Source of the DNA: Enterococcus avium ATCC 14025
GTDB lineage: Bacteria > Bacillota > Bacilli > Lactobacillales > Enterococcaceae
Assembly: GCF_000406965.1 (NCBI RefSeq)
Contig: NZ_KE136368.1
Coordinates: 118,876-182,875, forward strand
Direction of reading: 5' to 3'
DNA length: 64,000 nucleotides
This document shows, one piece after another, positions 9,710 through 17,288 of the stretch. The first letter of the stretch is position 1. Each line of letters starts with the position of its first letter. Below the pieces are notes generated by a model, which worked only from the letters and a program-made list of their open reading frames with translations, had not been told where the DNA came from and made no database searches. The translations under genes were made by a program, and so were the position numbers.

Positions 9710-10813
9710 ATGCTAACTGATTTGAAGGTTAAAGTAGGCCCGCAGTTTTATCGGTACCATGTGGGAGCGATTGATTTTGTTTCCGATTTGTTACAAGAAT
9801 TTTCAGCGAAAAATGTTTTAATCGTTCATGGACAGATTTCCTTTGAAAAGGCCAAACCTTTCTTGAAATTTTTAAATGAACGAACGTATAACTTCCATTT
9901 TCTACAGTACACTGGCGAGTGCAGCTACTATGGAGCAGAACGAATTGCCAAAGTAGTAAAAGAGCAGGAAATTGATTTTATCATTGGTGTCGGCGGCGGA
10001 AAGCTGACGGATCTAGTCGGCTATGCCTCTCATACCTTAAACATTCAGTATGGTGTGATTCCGACGCTTGCAAGTAATTGCGCGCCGTGGACACCACTTT
10101 CAGTGATGTATAAGGAAAGCGGTGAATCAGAAGGGAAAAGCGAACATTTTCTACGACAGGCGGCCTTTTTTATCACTGATCCTAAATTAATCATTGATGC
10201 GCCCGTTAACTATTTTGTGGCAGGCTTGGCTGACACAATCGCGAAATGGTATGAGTCAGATGCAATCTTACAACAAGAGCATTTAAAAAATGAACCCTTC
10301 TTACAAATTGCCGGCTATACATCGGAATTATGTAAAAAAGCCATTTTAGATCATTCTGCAAAGGCAATCAAGGATATGGAGGCGGGCGAAGTATCAGAAG
10401 AATTCATTCATTTATCTGAAATTGTCTTCGCCGTTGCCGGTTTGGTCGGCGAGTTAGGTGACAAATACGCGAGAAATGCCATCGCTCATGCCATGCATGA
10501 TGGGATGAGCAAGTATATTCCTGAAAGTCATGAGTTTCTGCACGGAGAAAAAGTCGCTTATGGAATTTTTTATCAGCTGGCTGTTGAGAAAAAGTGGGAG
10601 CAAATTGATGATTTATTACCATTTTATCAAGAGCTTTCTCTACCAACATCCTTGAAGCAAATGCAGCTTTTCCCCGAAGAGGATAGTGTTCTAGATCAAA
10701 TCGTAGAATTCATTGATTCAAAGGAAAAGGTTCATCTACTGCCAATACCAATTACAGTGGATTTATTGAAGGATTCGATTTTTGAATTAGAAGCATATAT
10801 TAATGAACGGTAA
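9710..10813 (+). CDS. Iron-containing alcohol dehydrogenase / glycerol dehydrogenase-like oxidoreductase
   Basis: This 367-residue protein of the iron-ADH superfamily is closest in style to the glycerol dehydrogenase (GldA) and hydroxycarboxylate dehydrogenase branch. The NAD site is FIIGVGGGKLTD (about residues 89-100). Likely metal ligands are Asp in AGLADTIAKWYE and the two His in AIAHAMHDGM and EFLHGEKVAYG. It follows the 2-hydroxyacid dehydrogenase by 13 bp, with a GGAG site. Two dehydrogenases side by side could epimerise a hexonate phosphate through a keto intermediate. No substrate can be assigned directly. Confidence 0.85.
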   Translation: MLTDLKVKVGPQFYRYHVGAIDFVSDLLQEFSAKNVLIVHGQISFEKAKPFLKFLNERTYNFHFLQYTGECSYYGAERIAKVVKEQEIDFIIGVGGGKLTDLVGYASHTLNIQYGVIPTLASNCAPWTPLSVMYKESGESEGKSEHFLRQAAFFITDPKLIIDAPVNYFVAGLADTIAKWYESDAILQQEHLKNEPFLQIAGYTSELCKKAILDHSAKAIKDMEAGEVSEEFIHLSEIVFAVAGLVGELGDKYARNAIAHAMHDGMSKYIPESHEFLHGEKVAYGIFYQLAVEKKWEQIDDLLPFYQELSLPTSLKQMQLFPEEDSVLDQIVEFIDSKEKVHLLPIPITVDLLKDSIFELEAYINER

Positions 10814-10937
10814 AAAAGCTGTTTGCTTATCCAGACGTTAGAGCTGGATAGTCGATTAGTTGGATACGATACAGATAAGAATATTAAGTATTTTTGTGAA
10901 AAACAGGAAGAATACTCGATAGAATAAGGAGGAACTT

Positions 10938-11780
10938 ATGGATACTTTAAGTGTTATGCAGAGTCTATTGATTGCGTTATGGGTCGCTGCGGTTATGTCC
11001 AGATGGCTTGGAGGAGGAGCAACACTGACCTTGCGCTTCTCGCCTTTGATGACAGGATTAGTTGTTGGAATTGTTATGGGCGATGTTGCTCAAGCGATGA
11101 TTGTTACTGCTGCCCTGCAAATGATTTATATGGGGGTTTTCTCACCAGGGGGATCAATGCCTGCTGAACCATCGATCGCTGCAGCTATTGCTGTTCCAGT
11201 CGCATTATTAGGGAATTTGAAACCAGAAGCGGCCATCGCGGTTGCTGTGCCAGTTGGATTATTAGGAAGCTATTTGTATCAATTCCGTTTCTTTATCAAT
11301 ACATTCTTAGGAAAATATACTGATAAAGCAGTGGAAGATTTGAATGCGAATGCGATTAAACGTTCAATTATTTTATACCCGACAATTGCATCATTTGTCT
11401 TGTTCGTACCGCTAGTATTTATCGCTCTTTATTTAGGAGCACCAGTCATTGCAGATGTCATCAATGCCTTAGAAGGAACCGTGGTCATTCACATCCTTGA
11501 AGTAGTGGGTGGCGGATTAGCCGCGATTGGTATTGCGACGACGGTTTATGTTATCGGTCGTAAAGACTACATGGTCTTTTTCTTCCTTGCTTATTTCATG
11601 AGTGTAGTATTGAAGTCTCTAGAAATCACAATGGTGACTTACGCGATTTTTGGGATCTTGATTGCGTTGATCTTTGTACAGTCGCAAAAGGGAAGAGGCG
11701 CAGCACCAGCAGCTGAATCTGCAGCGCCAAGCTCTGGAGCTACCTTTGATGATGACGATGATTATGATGACGGATTTTAA
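10938..11780 (+). CDS. PTS mannose-family EIIC component
   Basis: EIIC of the mannose/fructose/sorbose family forms the membrane channel together with EIID. The 280 residues carry several hydrophobic helices and the family motif LQMIYMGVFSPGGSMPAEP (about residues 58-76). The C-terminus ends in an unusual tail, ATFDDDDDYDDGF, which is mirrored by the acidic end of the EIIA protein in this operon. AGGAGG lies upstream of the ATG. A 124-bp gap before this gene shows no clear terminator or promoter. Confidence 0.92.
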   Translation: MDTLSVMQSLLIALWVAAVMSRWLGGGATLTLRFSPLMTGLVVGIVMGDVAQAMIVTAALQMIYMGVFSPGGSMPAEPSIAAAIAVPVALLGNLKPEAAIAVAVPVGLLGSYLYQFRFFINTFLGKYTDKAVEDLNANAIKRSIILYPTIASFVLFVPLVFIALYLGAPVIADVINALEGTVVIHILEVVGGGLAAIGIATTVYVIGRKDYMVFFFLAYFMSVVLKSLEITMVTYAIFGILIALIFVQSQKGRGAAPAAESAAPSSGATFDDDDDYDDGF

Positions 11781-11805
11781 TGAAGAGAAATAGGAGGGAA
11801 AACAC

Positions 11806-12660
11806 ATGGCGGAAGTAACAAATAAAAGTTTAGCACCTGAAGAAATTACCAGTAAAGATGTCACAAAAGCGTATCTAAGATGGCACTTTGCCAATGAAAT
11901 ACCTCATTCCTTTGAACGTTATTTGGCACCGTCCTTACTTTATGCGATGATGCCGATCTTGAAGAAATTATATAAAGACGATGATGCCTTAAAAGCAGCC
12001 TATAAGCGCCAGCTGTTATTTTTCAACACACAATTGAGCTGGGGCGGCGGTGTTATCACTGGTTTGATGTCATCGATGGAGCAACAACGAGCGCAAGAAG
12101 AATATGAGAAAAAAGAAATTCTGATGCAAGATGATTTAATGTATAACACAAAAGCAGGTTTGATGGGCGCACTCGCTGGAATCGGTGATGCGATTGACTC
12201 AGGAACGGTTCAATATATTTTTATTGCCATCGCTGTTCCTTGGGCGCAACAGGGAAGTGCTTTAGGTGCGTTGTTCCCATTTGTATTCTTTGCGATTTAC
12301 CAAGCTGCGTTGGGTGTGTTCTTTGCGAGACAATCATTCACGATGGGACGTAACGCTACTGGATTAATGCAAAGTACCGGTGTTCAAACAGCTATTGAAG
12401 CACTTTCCGTATTAGGGCTGTTCATGATGGGGATTTTAGCTGGTAACTATGTAAAAGTAGAGTCGACACTAAAATTTGCGATCTCAGGAAGGAAGTTCGT
12501 TATTCAAGAAATTCTTGACCAGATCGTTCCAGGTATTTTACCGTTAGCAGTTGTTATGGGTGTTTATTGGTTCTATACGAAAAAAGGTCTGAAAGTAACG
12601 CAAGCATTGCTCTGGCTGACCTTAATCCTAATCATTTTAGCCGGAGTCGGAATCTTATAA
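11806..12660 (+). CDS. PTS mannose-family EIID component
   Basis: This membrane subunit pairs with EIIC in mannose-family PTS transporters. The 284 residues show the family features: N-terminal YLRWHFANEIPHSFERY, LSWGGGVITGLMSSME, and GLMGALAGIGDAIDSGTVQY, followed by C-terminal helices. AGGAGG precedes ATG 11806, 25 bp after the EIIC stop. Order EIIC-EIID-EIIB-(membrane protein)-EIIA is a variation on the usual gene order. Confidence 0.93.
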   Translation: MAEVTNKSLAPEEITSKDVTKAYLRWHFANEIPHSFERYLAPSLLYAMMPILKKLYKDDDALKAAYKRQLLFFNTQLSWGGGVITGLMSSMEQQRAQEEYEKKEILMQDDLMYNTKAGLMGALAGIGDAIDSGTVQYIFIAIAVPWAQQGSALGALFPFVFFAIYQAALGVFFARQSFTMGRNATGLMQSTGVQTAIEALSVLGLFMMGILAGNYVKVESTLKFAISGRKFVIQEILDQIVPGILPLAVVMGVYWFYTKKGLKVTQALLWLTLILIILAGVGIL

Positions 12661-12682
12661 TTTTAAAAAGGAAGTGTGTGAA

Positions 12683-13189
12683 ATGGGCGTAATTAATTTA
12701 GCTCGAGTAGATGAGCGTTTAATCCATGGACAAGTAATGATGACCTTATCACAAAAAAGCGGAGTAAATTCAATTTTTGTGGTTGATGAAGTAGTAGCAA
12801 AAGATAAATTCATGCGTGATCTATATAAAAATGCTGGAAGTCGAACCGGACAAAAGACGATTGTGATCACACCAGAAAAAGCGAAGTTTTATTGGGATGA
12901 ATTCAATTTTAAAGAATACAACTGTATTTTGATCACGAAAACAGTCAGTGTTATCTATGACTTAGTTAAACACGGTGTGCCGATGAAGGAACTGAATATC
13001 GGAGGGATCGCTCAAAAAGATCCCGATAAAGATATCTTAGTGACAAAATCTGTTTACTTGAACAAAGAAGACGCGGAACGGTTAAAGGATATGCATGAGA
13101 ATTATGGTGTTGAAGATATTTATTTCCAAGCCACACCATCGGCACCAAAATCTAGTTTAAAAGATGTATTGAAGCAATTTAATCTATAA
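12683..13189 (+). CDS. PTS mannose-family EIIB component
   Basis: This cytosolic phosphotransfer domain passes phosphate to the sugar. With ATG 12683 (AAAAAGGAAG upstream) it has 168 residues; the GTG at 12674 is in frame but overlaps the ribosome site. The N-terminus NLARVDERLIHGQVMM contains the phosphorylated His15, as in EIIB-Man/Sor proteins. The C-terminus, YFQATPSAPKSSLKDVLKQF, is typical of the family. Confidence 0.92.
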   Translation: MGVINLARVDERLIHGQVMMTLSQKSGVNSIFVVDEVVAKDKFMRDLYKNAGSRTGQKTIVITPEKAKFYWDEFNFKEYNCILITKTVSVIYDLVKHGVPMKELNIGGIAQKDPDKDILVTKSVYLNKEDAERLKDMHENYGVEDIYFQATPSAPKSSLKDVLKQFNL

Positions 13190-13209
13190 AAACACAGGAG
13201 GAAGATCAG

Positions 13210-14082
13210 ATGGAGCAATCAGAGGTATTCAAAGATTGGCTATTTCGTTACCAATATGTTTATCGGCTGCGTCGAACAGAAAAAAGTAAGAAACGATTTC
13301 TGGCAGCCTTGGTGACGGATATCGCAAAAATACGTGAAGACGTTCGTGTCATTGAATATGATCAGCAAAAGAAATATGCTTCGCGAAATGTCTATGTGGG
13401 CAATATCAAGCAGGCAGATCGTGTGATTTGCACCTTCTATGATACTCCTCCTGAAAGTATCGGTTCCTATCAGCTGTTTGATAGGAAGGATCAGGCGAAA
13501 AAGACAACGATGTTTATTTTGACTAGCACGCTTATTGCGATTCTTCTAGGAGTTATAGGAACGATCATTTATATGCGGTTATCACCAAACTCGTTTCAAT
13601 TCAATTCGGTCAGTACCCTTGTGATTATGGTGATTTATGCAGGCTATTTCGCTTTGCTGGGAAAAATTACCAAGGGCTTATCGAACCGGAAAACGTTAGT
13701 CCGTAATACGTCGTCATTATTAGCGATGCTGAAAATGATCGCAGAAAACAAACAAAAGAACGTTGCGTATGCTTTTTTAGACGAAGGCAGCTATGGCGAT
13801 AAGGGTCTAGAGGAACTGCAAAGACAGGTCAATGGGCACTGCGAAATTTTTTACCTAGACAGCGTTGGTGCTTCGGCTCCGTTGCATTTGGTAGGCAAGT
13901 CGCCGCATAACGGAAAAATTGATGACTACGTCGACTATCAAGAATCAGATCAAAAAGTAAGTTATCTTTTTAGTGCTAGAAAAGATCAAACGAACGCAGC
14001 CTATTACTTAAATCAGGCCGATCTAAAAGAGAAACATTTAAACATGGAAAATATTGTCGCTGTAACGAATTTGTTTCAGTGA
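13210..14082 (+). CDS. Membrane protein with possible degenerate M28-peptidase-like domain
   Basis: I do not recognise a named family. The 290-residue protein has a basic N-terminus, two hydrophobic helices (about residues 98-120 and 133-151) and a soluble C-terminal half. Parts resemble M28 zinc peptidases: [14 protein letters not shown] recalls the HYDS strand, [15 protein letters not shown] recalls the DNASGVAALLE helix, [19 protein letters not shown] recalls the FFDAEEQGLLGS segment, and FYLDSVG recalls the later DMIG strand. Most zinc ligands are altered and the helices interrupt the fold, so it would be a pseudoenzyme. It lies between EIIB and EIIA genes, 4 bp before the latter's coupled region, so it probably serves the transporter. 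Confidence 0.6.
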   Translation: MEQSEVFKDWLFRYQYVYRLRRTEKSKKRFLAALVTDIAKIREDVRVIEYDQQKKYASRNVYVGNIKQADRVICTFYDTPPESIGSYQLFDRKDQAKKTTMFILTSTLIAILLGVIGTIIYMRLSPNSFQFNSVSTLVIMVIYAGYFALLGKITKGLSNRKTLVRNTSSLLAMLKMIAENKQKNVAYAFLDEGSYGDKGLEELQRQVNGHCEIFYLDSVGASAPLHLVGKSPHNGKIDDYVDYQESDQKVSYLFSARKDQTNAAYYLNQADLKEKHLNMENIVAVTNLFQ

Positions 14083-14099
14083 GAGAAATGGAGGGGCTT

Positions 14100-14543
14100 A
14101 TGTTAGGAATTGTCATTGCCACACATGGAAAACTAAGTGATGGCTTGAAAGACGCCGCGGAAGTGATCGTGGGAACAACGAATAATATCGCCACAGTCAA
14201 TCTAAACCCCGGAGATGATGTTCAAGAATTAGGAACAACGATTGAATCAGCTATCAAAGAGGTTAATCAGGCTACTGGCGTTATCGTATTAACAGACCTA
14301 GTAAGTGCTAGTCCGTACAATCAATCGGTTTTAATTACGAATGGGTTGGAGCCGGAGCTGCAGGAAAAGGTATATGTAGTCGGCGGTGTTAATTTGCCCA
14401 TGCTGCTGGAAGCGATCAATCATCAAATTCTAAGTACACCAGTTGAAGAAGCCGTGCCAGCGATATTAACGCAAGGAACAGATAGCTTAGCTGTTTGGCA
14501 TACATCAGATATTGAAGAGGACGATGAAGAGGACGGGTTTTAG
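14100..14543 (+). CDS. PTS mannose-family EIIA component
   Basis: EIIA accepts phosphate from HPr on His9 in [14 protein letters not shown], the family signature. The 147-residue start at ATG 14100 follows GGAGGGG; the frame extends upstream to 14079, overlapping the previous gene, but that part has no family similarity. The C-terminus ends in an acidic run, [11 protein letters not shown], like the tail of EIIC in the same operon. It completes the four PTS proteins. Confidence 0.9.
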   Translation: MLGIVIATHGKLSDGLKDAAEVIVGTTNNIATVNLNPGDDVQELGTTIESAIKEVNQATGVIVLTDLVSASPYNQSVLITNGLEPELQEKVYVVGGVNLPMLLEAINHQILSTPVEEAVPAILTQGTDSLAVWHTSDIEEDDEEDGF

Positions 14544-14591
14544 TTTGTGAAGTCAAAGTACAAATAGAAGCAGGATAGGAGACTAAGATTA

Positions 14592-15659
14592 ATGAAGTGG
14601 GGCTTTAGATGGTATGGAGAAAAAGGCGACTCCATTCCTTTAAATCATGTAAGACAAATTCCCGGTATCAATGGAGTAGTCGGTACATTACTGAATAAAA
14701 TGCCAGGTGATGTTTGGGAAGTTTCCGAGATACGCGCTTTAAAAGAATCAATTGAAAAAGAAGAGTTAGAATTATTAGGAATTGAAAGTGTTGCGATCCA
14801 TGATGCGATCAAAGCAGGAACCGCTGAACGCGATCATTACATCGATAACTATATTCAAACAATTAGAAATCTTTCTGAATGTGGCGTTCATTTGATTTGC
14901 TACAGCTTCAAACCGATTTTTGGCTGGGCAAAAACAACATTGAATTACGAGAATGAAGATGGTAGCTTAGCATTATTGTACGATCAAGCAGTGGTAGATA
15001 ATATGGAACCAGGAGATATGTACAAATTAATCAGCAGTCAGTCCAAAGGCTTTCAGCTATCTGGTTGGGAAGAAGAACGCCTGAACAAGTTCAATTCTCT
15101 AGTTGAAATGTACGAAGGTGTGACAGAAGAAATTTTATTTGATAACTTGAAATATTTCTTGGAGAGAATTATCCCAGTTTGTGAAGAGGCCGATGTTAAA
15201 ATGGGGATTCATCCGGATGATCCGCCTTGGGAGATTTTTGGCTTCCCTCGGATCACAAAAAATCTGGCTGATTTGCAACGTATTATCAGCATGGTTGATT
15301 CTCCTTACAATGGTATTACGTTGTGCACCGGAGCGCTTGGTGCTGATCCGAATAATGATATGGTAGAAATCGTTCATGCAATTGGAGATCGGATCAATTT
15401 TGTTCACTTCCGCAATGTGGAATTTTTAGGCTATCGCAAGTTTAAAGAAACTGCTCATTTATCAACAGAGGGGTCTCTTGATATGTATGCGATTATGGAA
15501 GCTTTAGTCGAAGTTGGTTTTGACGGTGTCATTCGTCCAGATCATGGTCGGACACTTTGGGGTGAAGTAGCAAGACCAGGATATGGCCTATACGATCGAG
15601 CGATGGGCATTACCTATATGCAAGGACTGCACGAAGCCATTACCAAACGTAAAGACTAG
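14592..15659 (+). CDS. uxuA: Mannonate dehydratase
   Basis: UxuA removes water from D-mannonate to give 2-keto-3-deoxygluconate. The 355 residues are typical. Metal-site regions are visible: MGIHPDDPPWEIFGFPRI, GITLCTGALGA, FVHFRNV and GVIRPDHGR, which supply the His, Cys, His and Asp ligands. No KDG kinase gene is nearby, while a KDPG aldolase follows 27 bp later. Since the operon encodes its own PTS, I infer the natural substrate may be 6-phosphomannonate or a related phosphorylated hexonate. Classical glucuronate genes (uxaC, uxuB) are also absent from the window. Confidence 0.9.
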   Translation: MKWGFRWYGEKGDSIPLNHVRQIPGINGVVGTLLNKMPGDVWEVSEIRALKESIEKEELELLGIESVAIHDAIKAGTAERDHYIDNYIQTIRNLSECGVHLICYSFKPIFGWAKTTLNYENEDGSLALLYDQAVVDNMEPGDMYKLISSQSKGFQLSGWEEERLNKFNSLVEMYEGVTEEILFDNLKYFLERIIPVCEEADVKMGIHPDDPPWEIFGFPRITKNLADLQRIISMVDSPYNGITLCTGALGADPNNDMVEIVHAIGDRINFVHFRNVEFLGYRKFKETAHLSTEGSLDMYAIMEALVEVGFDGVIRPDHGRTLWGEVARPGYGLYDRAMGITYMQGLHEAITKRKD

Positions 15660-15686
15660 AAATCCGATAGAAGGTGAGAAAAAATA

Positions 15687-16325
15687 ATGCCTGCAAATAT
15701 GGAGCATAAGATCTATGAGCAATTAAAGCAAACAAAGCTTTTACCACTATATACAGCAACAGATTTGAGCTACTTGGCTAAAGTAGAAGAGATTCTATTG
15801 GAAAATAATGTCCCGTTGATTGAAGTAACTTTCCGAAGTGATCTAGCAGGAGAAGCAATCAAACGCTTAGCCAAATCTGGTAAGCTGATGGTTGGAGCAG
15901 GGACTGTCCGAACACTAACGGAGGCTAAGATCGCGATTGAAAACGGCGCACAGTTTGTCGTGTCTCCAGCAGTTGTTCCTGAGGTCATTGAGTATTGTTT
16001 GGAGCAAGAGATTCCTGTATTTCCAGGAACTGCAACACCTAGAGACATCCAAACAGCAACTGAATATGGGATCAACGTTGTAAAGTTTTTCCCGGCAGAC
16101 ATTTATGGAGGCTTAAAGGCGATAAATGCCTTGAGTGGACCTTTTTACGATGTGAAATTCCTGCCAACCGGTGGAATTAACGCAGAAAACTTTGTCGAAT
16201 ATTTAGAAAATCCACATGTAATCGGAGTAGGTGGCTCATTCATTCTTTCTGAGAAGGTCATTATGGAAGACAATGGAGAGAAGATGAAGGATATTCTCAA
16301 AGCATTGGTCCAACAAATAAATTAG
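15687..16325 (+). CDS. eda: KDPG/KHG-type aldolase (2-dehydro-3-deoxy-phosphogluconate aldolase)
   Basis: Eda splits 2-keto-3-deoxy-6-phosphogluconate into pyruvate and glyceraldehyde-3-phosphate. The 212 residues fit the class I aldolase family: IEVTFRS with the catalytic Glu, MVGAGTVRT, FVVSPAVVPEV, PVFPGTATPRDI, the Schiff-base Lys in INVVKFFPAD and LPTGGIN. AAGGTGAG precedes ATG 15687. It is the last gene of the operon and is followed by a strong terminator. Related aldolases accept other keto-deoxy acids, so substrate is not fixed by sequence alone. Confidence 0.92.
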   Translation: MPANMEHKIYEQLKQTKLLPLYTATDLSYLAKVEEILLENNVPLIEVTFRSDLAGEAIKRLAKSGKLMVGAGTVRTLTEAKIAIENGAQFVVSPAVVPEVIEYCLEQEIPVFPGTATPRDIQTATEYGINVVKFFPADIYGGLKAINALSGPFYDVKFLPTGGINAENFVEYLENPHVIGVGGSFILSEKVIMEDNGEKMKDILKALVQQIN

Positions 16326-16329
16326 TAGA

Positions 16330-16375
16330 AAAAGCATTCATGAGGCCGGCTTTTTGCCTCACGAATGCTTTTAGT
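16330..16375 (+). terminator. Rho-independent terminator at the end of the sugar-acid operon
   Basis: A 17-bp stem with one mismatch (about 16330-16346 with 16355-16371) is followed by a few T residues. It lies immediately after eda. Confidence 0.75.
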
Positions 16376-16533
16376 TTAGATAGAATCATCACAGAAGAAC
16401 TCTTCATAAATACGACACATTTTTTTCTTATTTTTATTTAAAAAGCTCATAGGTTTTTCAAATATGTAGCGTAAGATGAACTTAACCCTAAAAATAATTC
16501 TTTTTCCCCTGTGAAAGCAGGAACCCCCAGAAA

Positions 16534-16561
16534 TAAAGCTGATGCGTGCGCATCAGCTTTA
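16534..16561 (-). terminator. Terminator of the C39-like protease gene
   Basis: A palindrome with arms of about 12 bp centred on 16548 (GCTGATGCG / CGCATCAGC) ends at the stop codon of the leftward gene. On the minus strand it is followed by TTTATTT. Confidence 0.65.
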
Positions 16562-17221
16562 TTTTGTGTATGCCCAAGCATTTGCCAGCTGCGACATAAG
16601 CTCATCAATCGAGTATTTTTTCATGTAGTGTTCTTTATCGGGACCGTCGTTAGGATCATAAACAATAATCTGATCGCTTTGCAAGTCCTTTTTAATCACC
16701 ATAATGTGGCCAACATCGGTAAACTCACCGGGATTAACGGAAACTACGATTGGCTGATTTTGATTCAAATGCTCCTGAATTTTTGCCTGATCTTTGCCGA
16801 GGTCTTCAACAGTCAATCCATAGTTTTGAGCAAAGGCAGGAAAAATCGACCAGGCGGTTCCTTGCCCTGCTTGGTAATACTGGTTGCCGCTCCATTGTAA
16901 AATTTCAGTTGGATAGACGGTTCGGTGCTCCCAATAAGAAAGAATCATTGCTAAAGAAGTAATCGCACAACCGTTAGTGGCTAAATCATTTTGCGCAGAG
17001 CCGCTGCCATAGGATTTGTCGGCCCAACGAGAATCAGTTTGTATTAGTAAAGGAAAATTTTGTCCATGCTCCTGTAGGTATTGATTCGCATTAGCGGAAA
17101 AATCCTGTTGACTATTAACATTATTATTAAAGTGGAAAACTCGAGAAGAGAGGATTACCAGACTAGAAATCACTAAAAAGCTTCCCAGTAAAATCGAAAA
17201 AGGACGAATTTTTCGTCGCAT
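16559..17221 (-). CDS. Secreted/membrane-anchored C39-family-like cysteine peptidase
   Basis: The protein has an N-terminal membrane anchor or signal sequence (MRRKIRPFSILLGSFLVISS) and a papain-like C39_2 domain. The likely catalytic Cys is in NDLATNGCAITSLAMIL, His in FTDVGHIMVIKK and Asp in YDPNDGPD. Start 17221 is chosen because GGAGGTG lies just upstream on the minus strand; the frame continues to 17278 without a better site. The 220-residue length suits a single-domain extracellular protein. The function is unknown, perhaps cell-wall or bacteriocin-related proteolysis. It is a monocistronic unit between two terminators and the ABC-F gene. Confidence 0.8.
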   Translation of the reverse strand: MRRKIRPFSILLGSFLVISSLVILSSRVFHFNNNVNSQQDFSANANQYLQEHGQNFPLLIQTDSRWADKSYGSGSAQNDLATNGCAITSLAMILSYWEHRTVYPTEILQWSGNQYYQAGQGTAWSIFPAFAQNYGLTVEDLGKDQAKIQEHLNQNQPIVVSVNPGEFTDVGHIMVIKKDLQSDQIIVYDPNDGPDKEHYMKKYSIDELMSQLANAWAYTK

Positions 17222-17288
17222 AAAAAACACCTCCACTCTTTTATTAAAACGAAAAAAGGGTGAGGTGTCATCGGTCAAAAGTTGTAAG

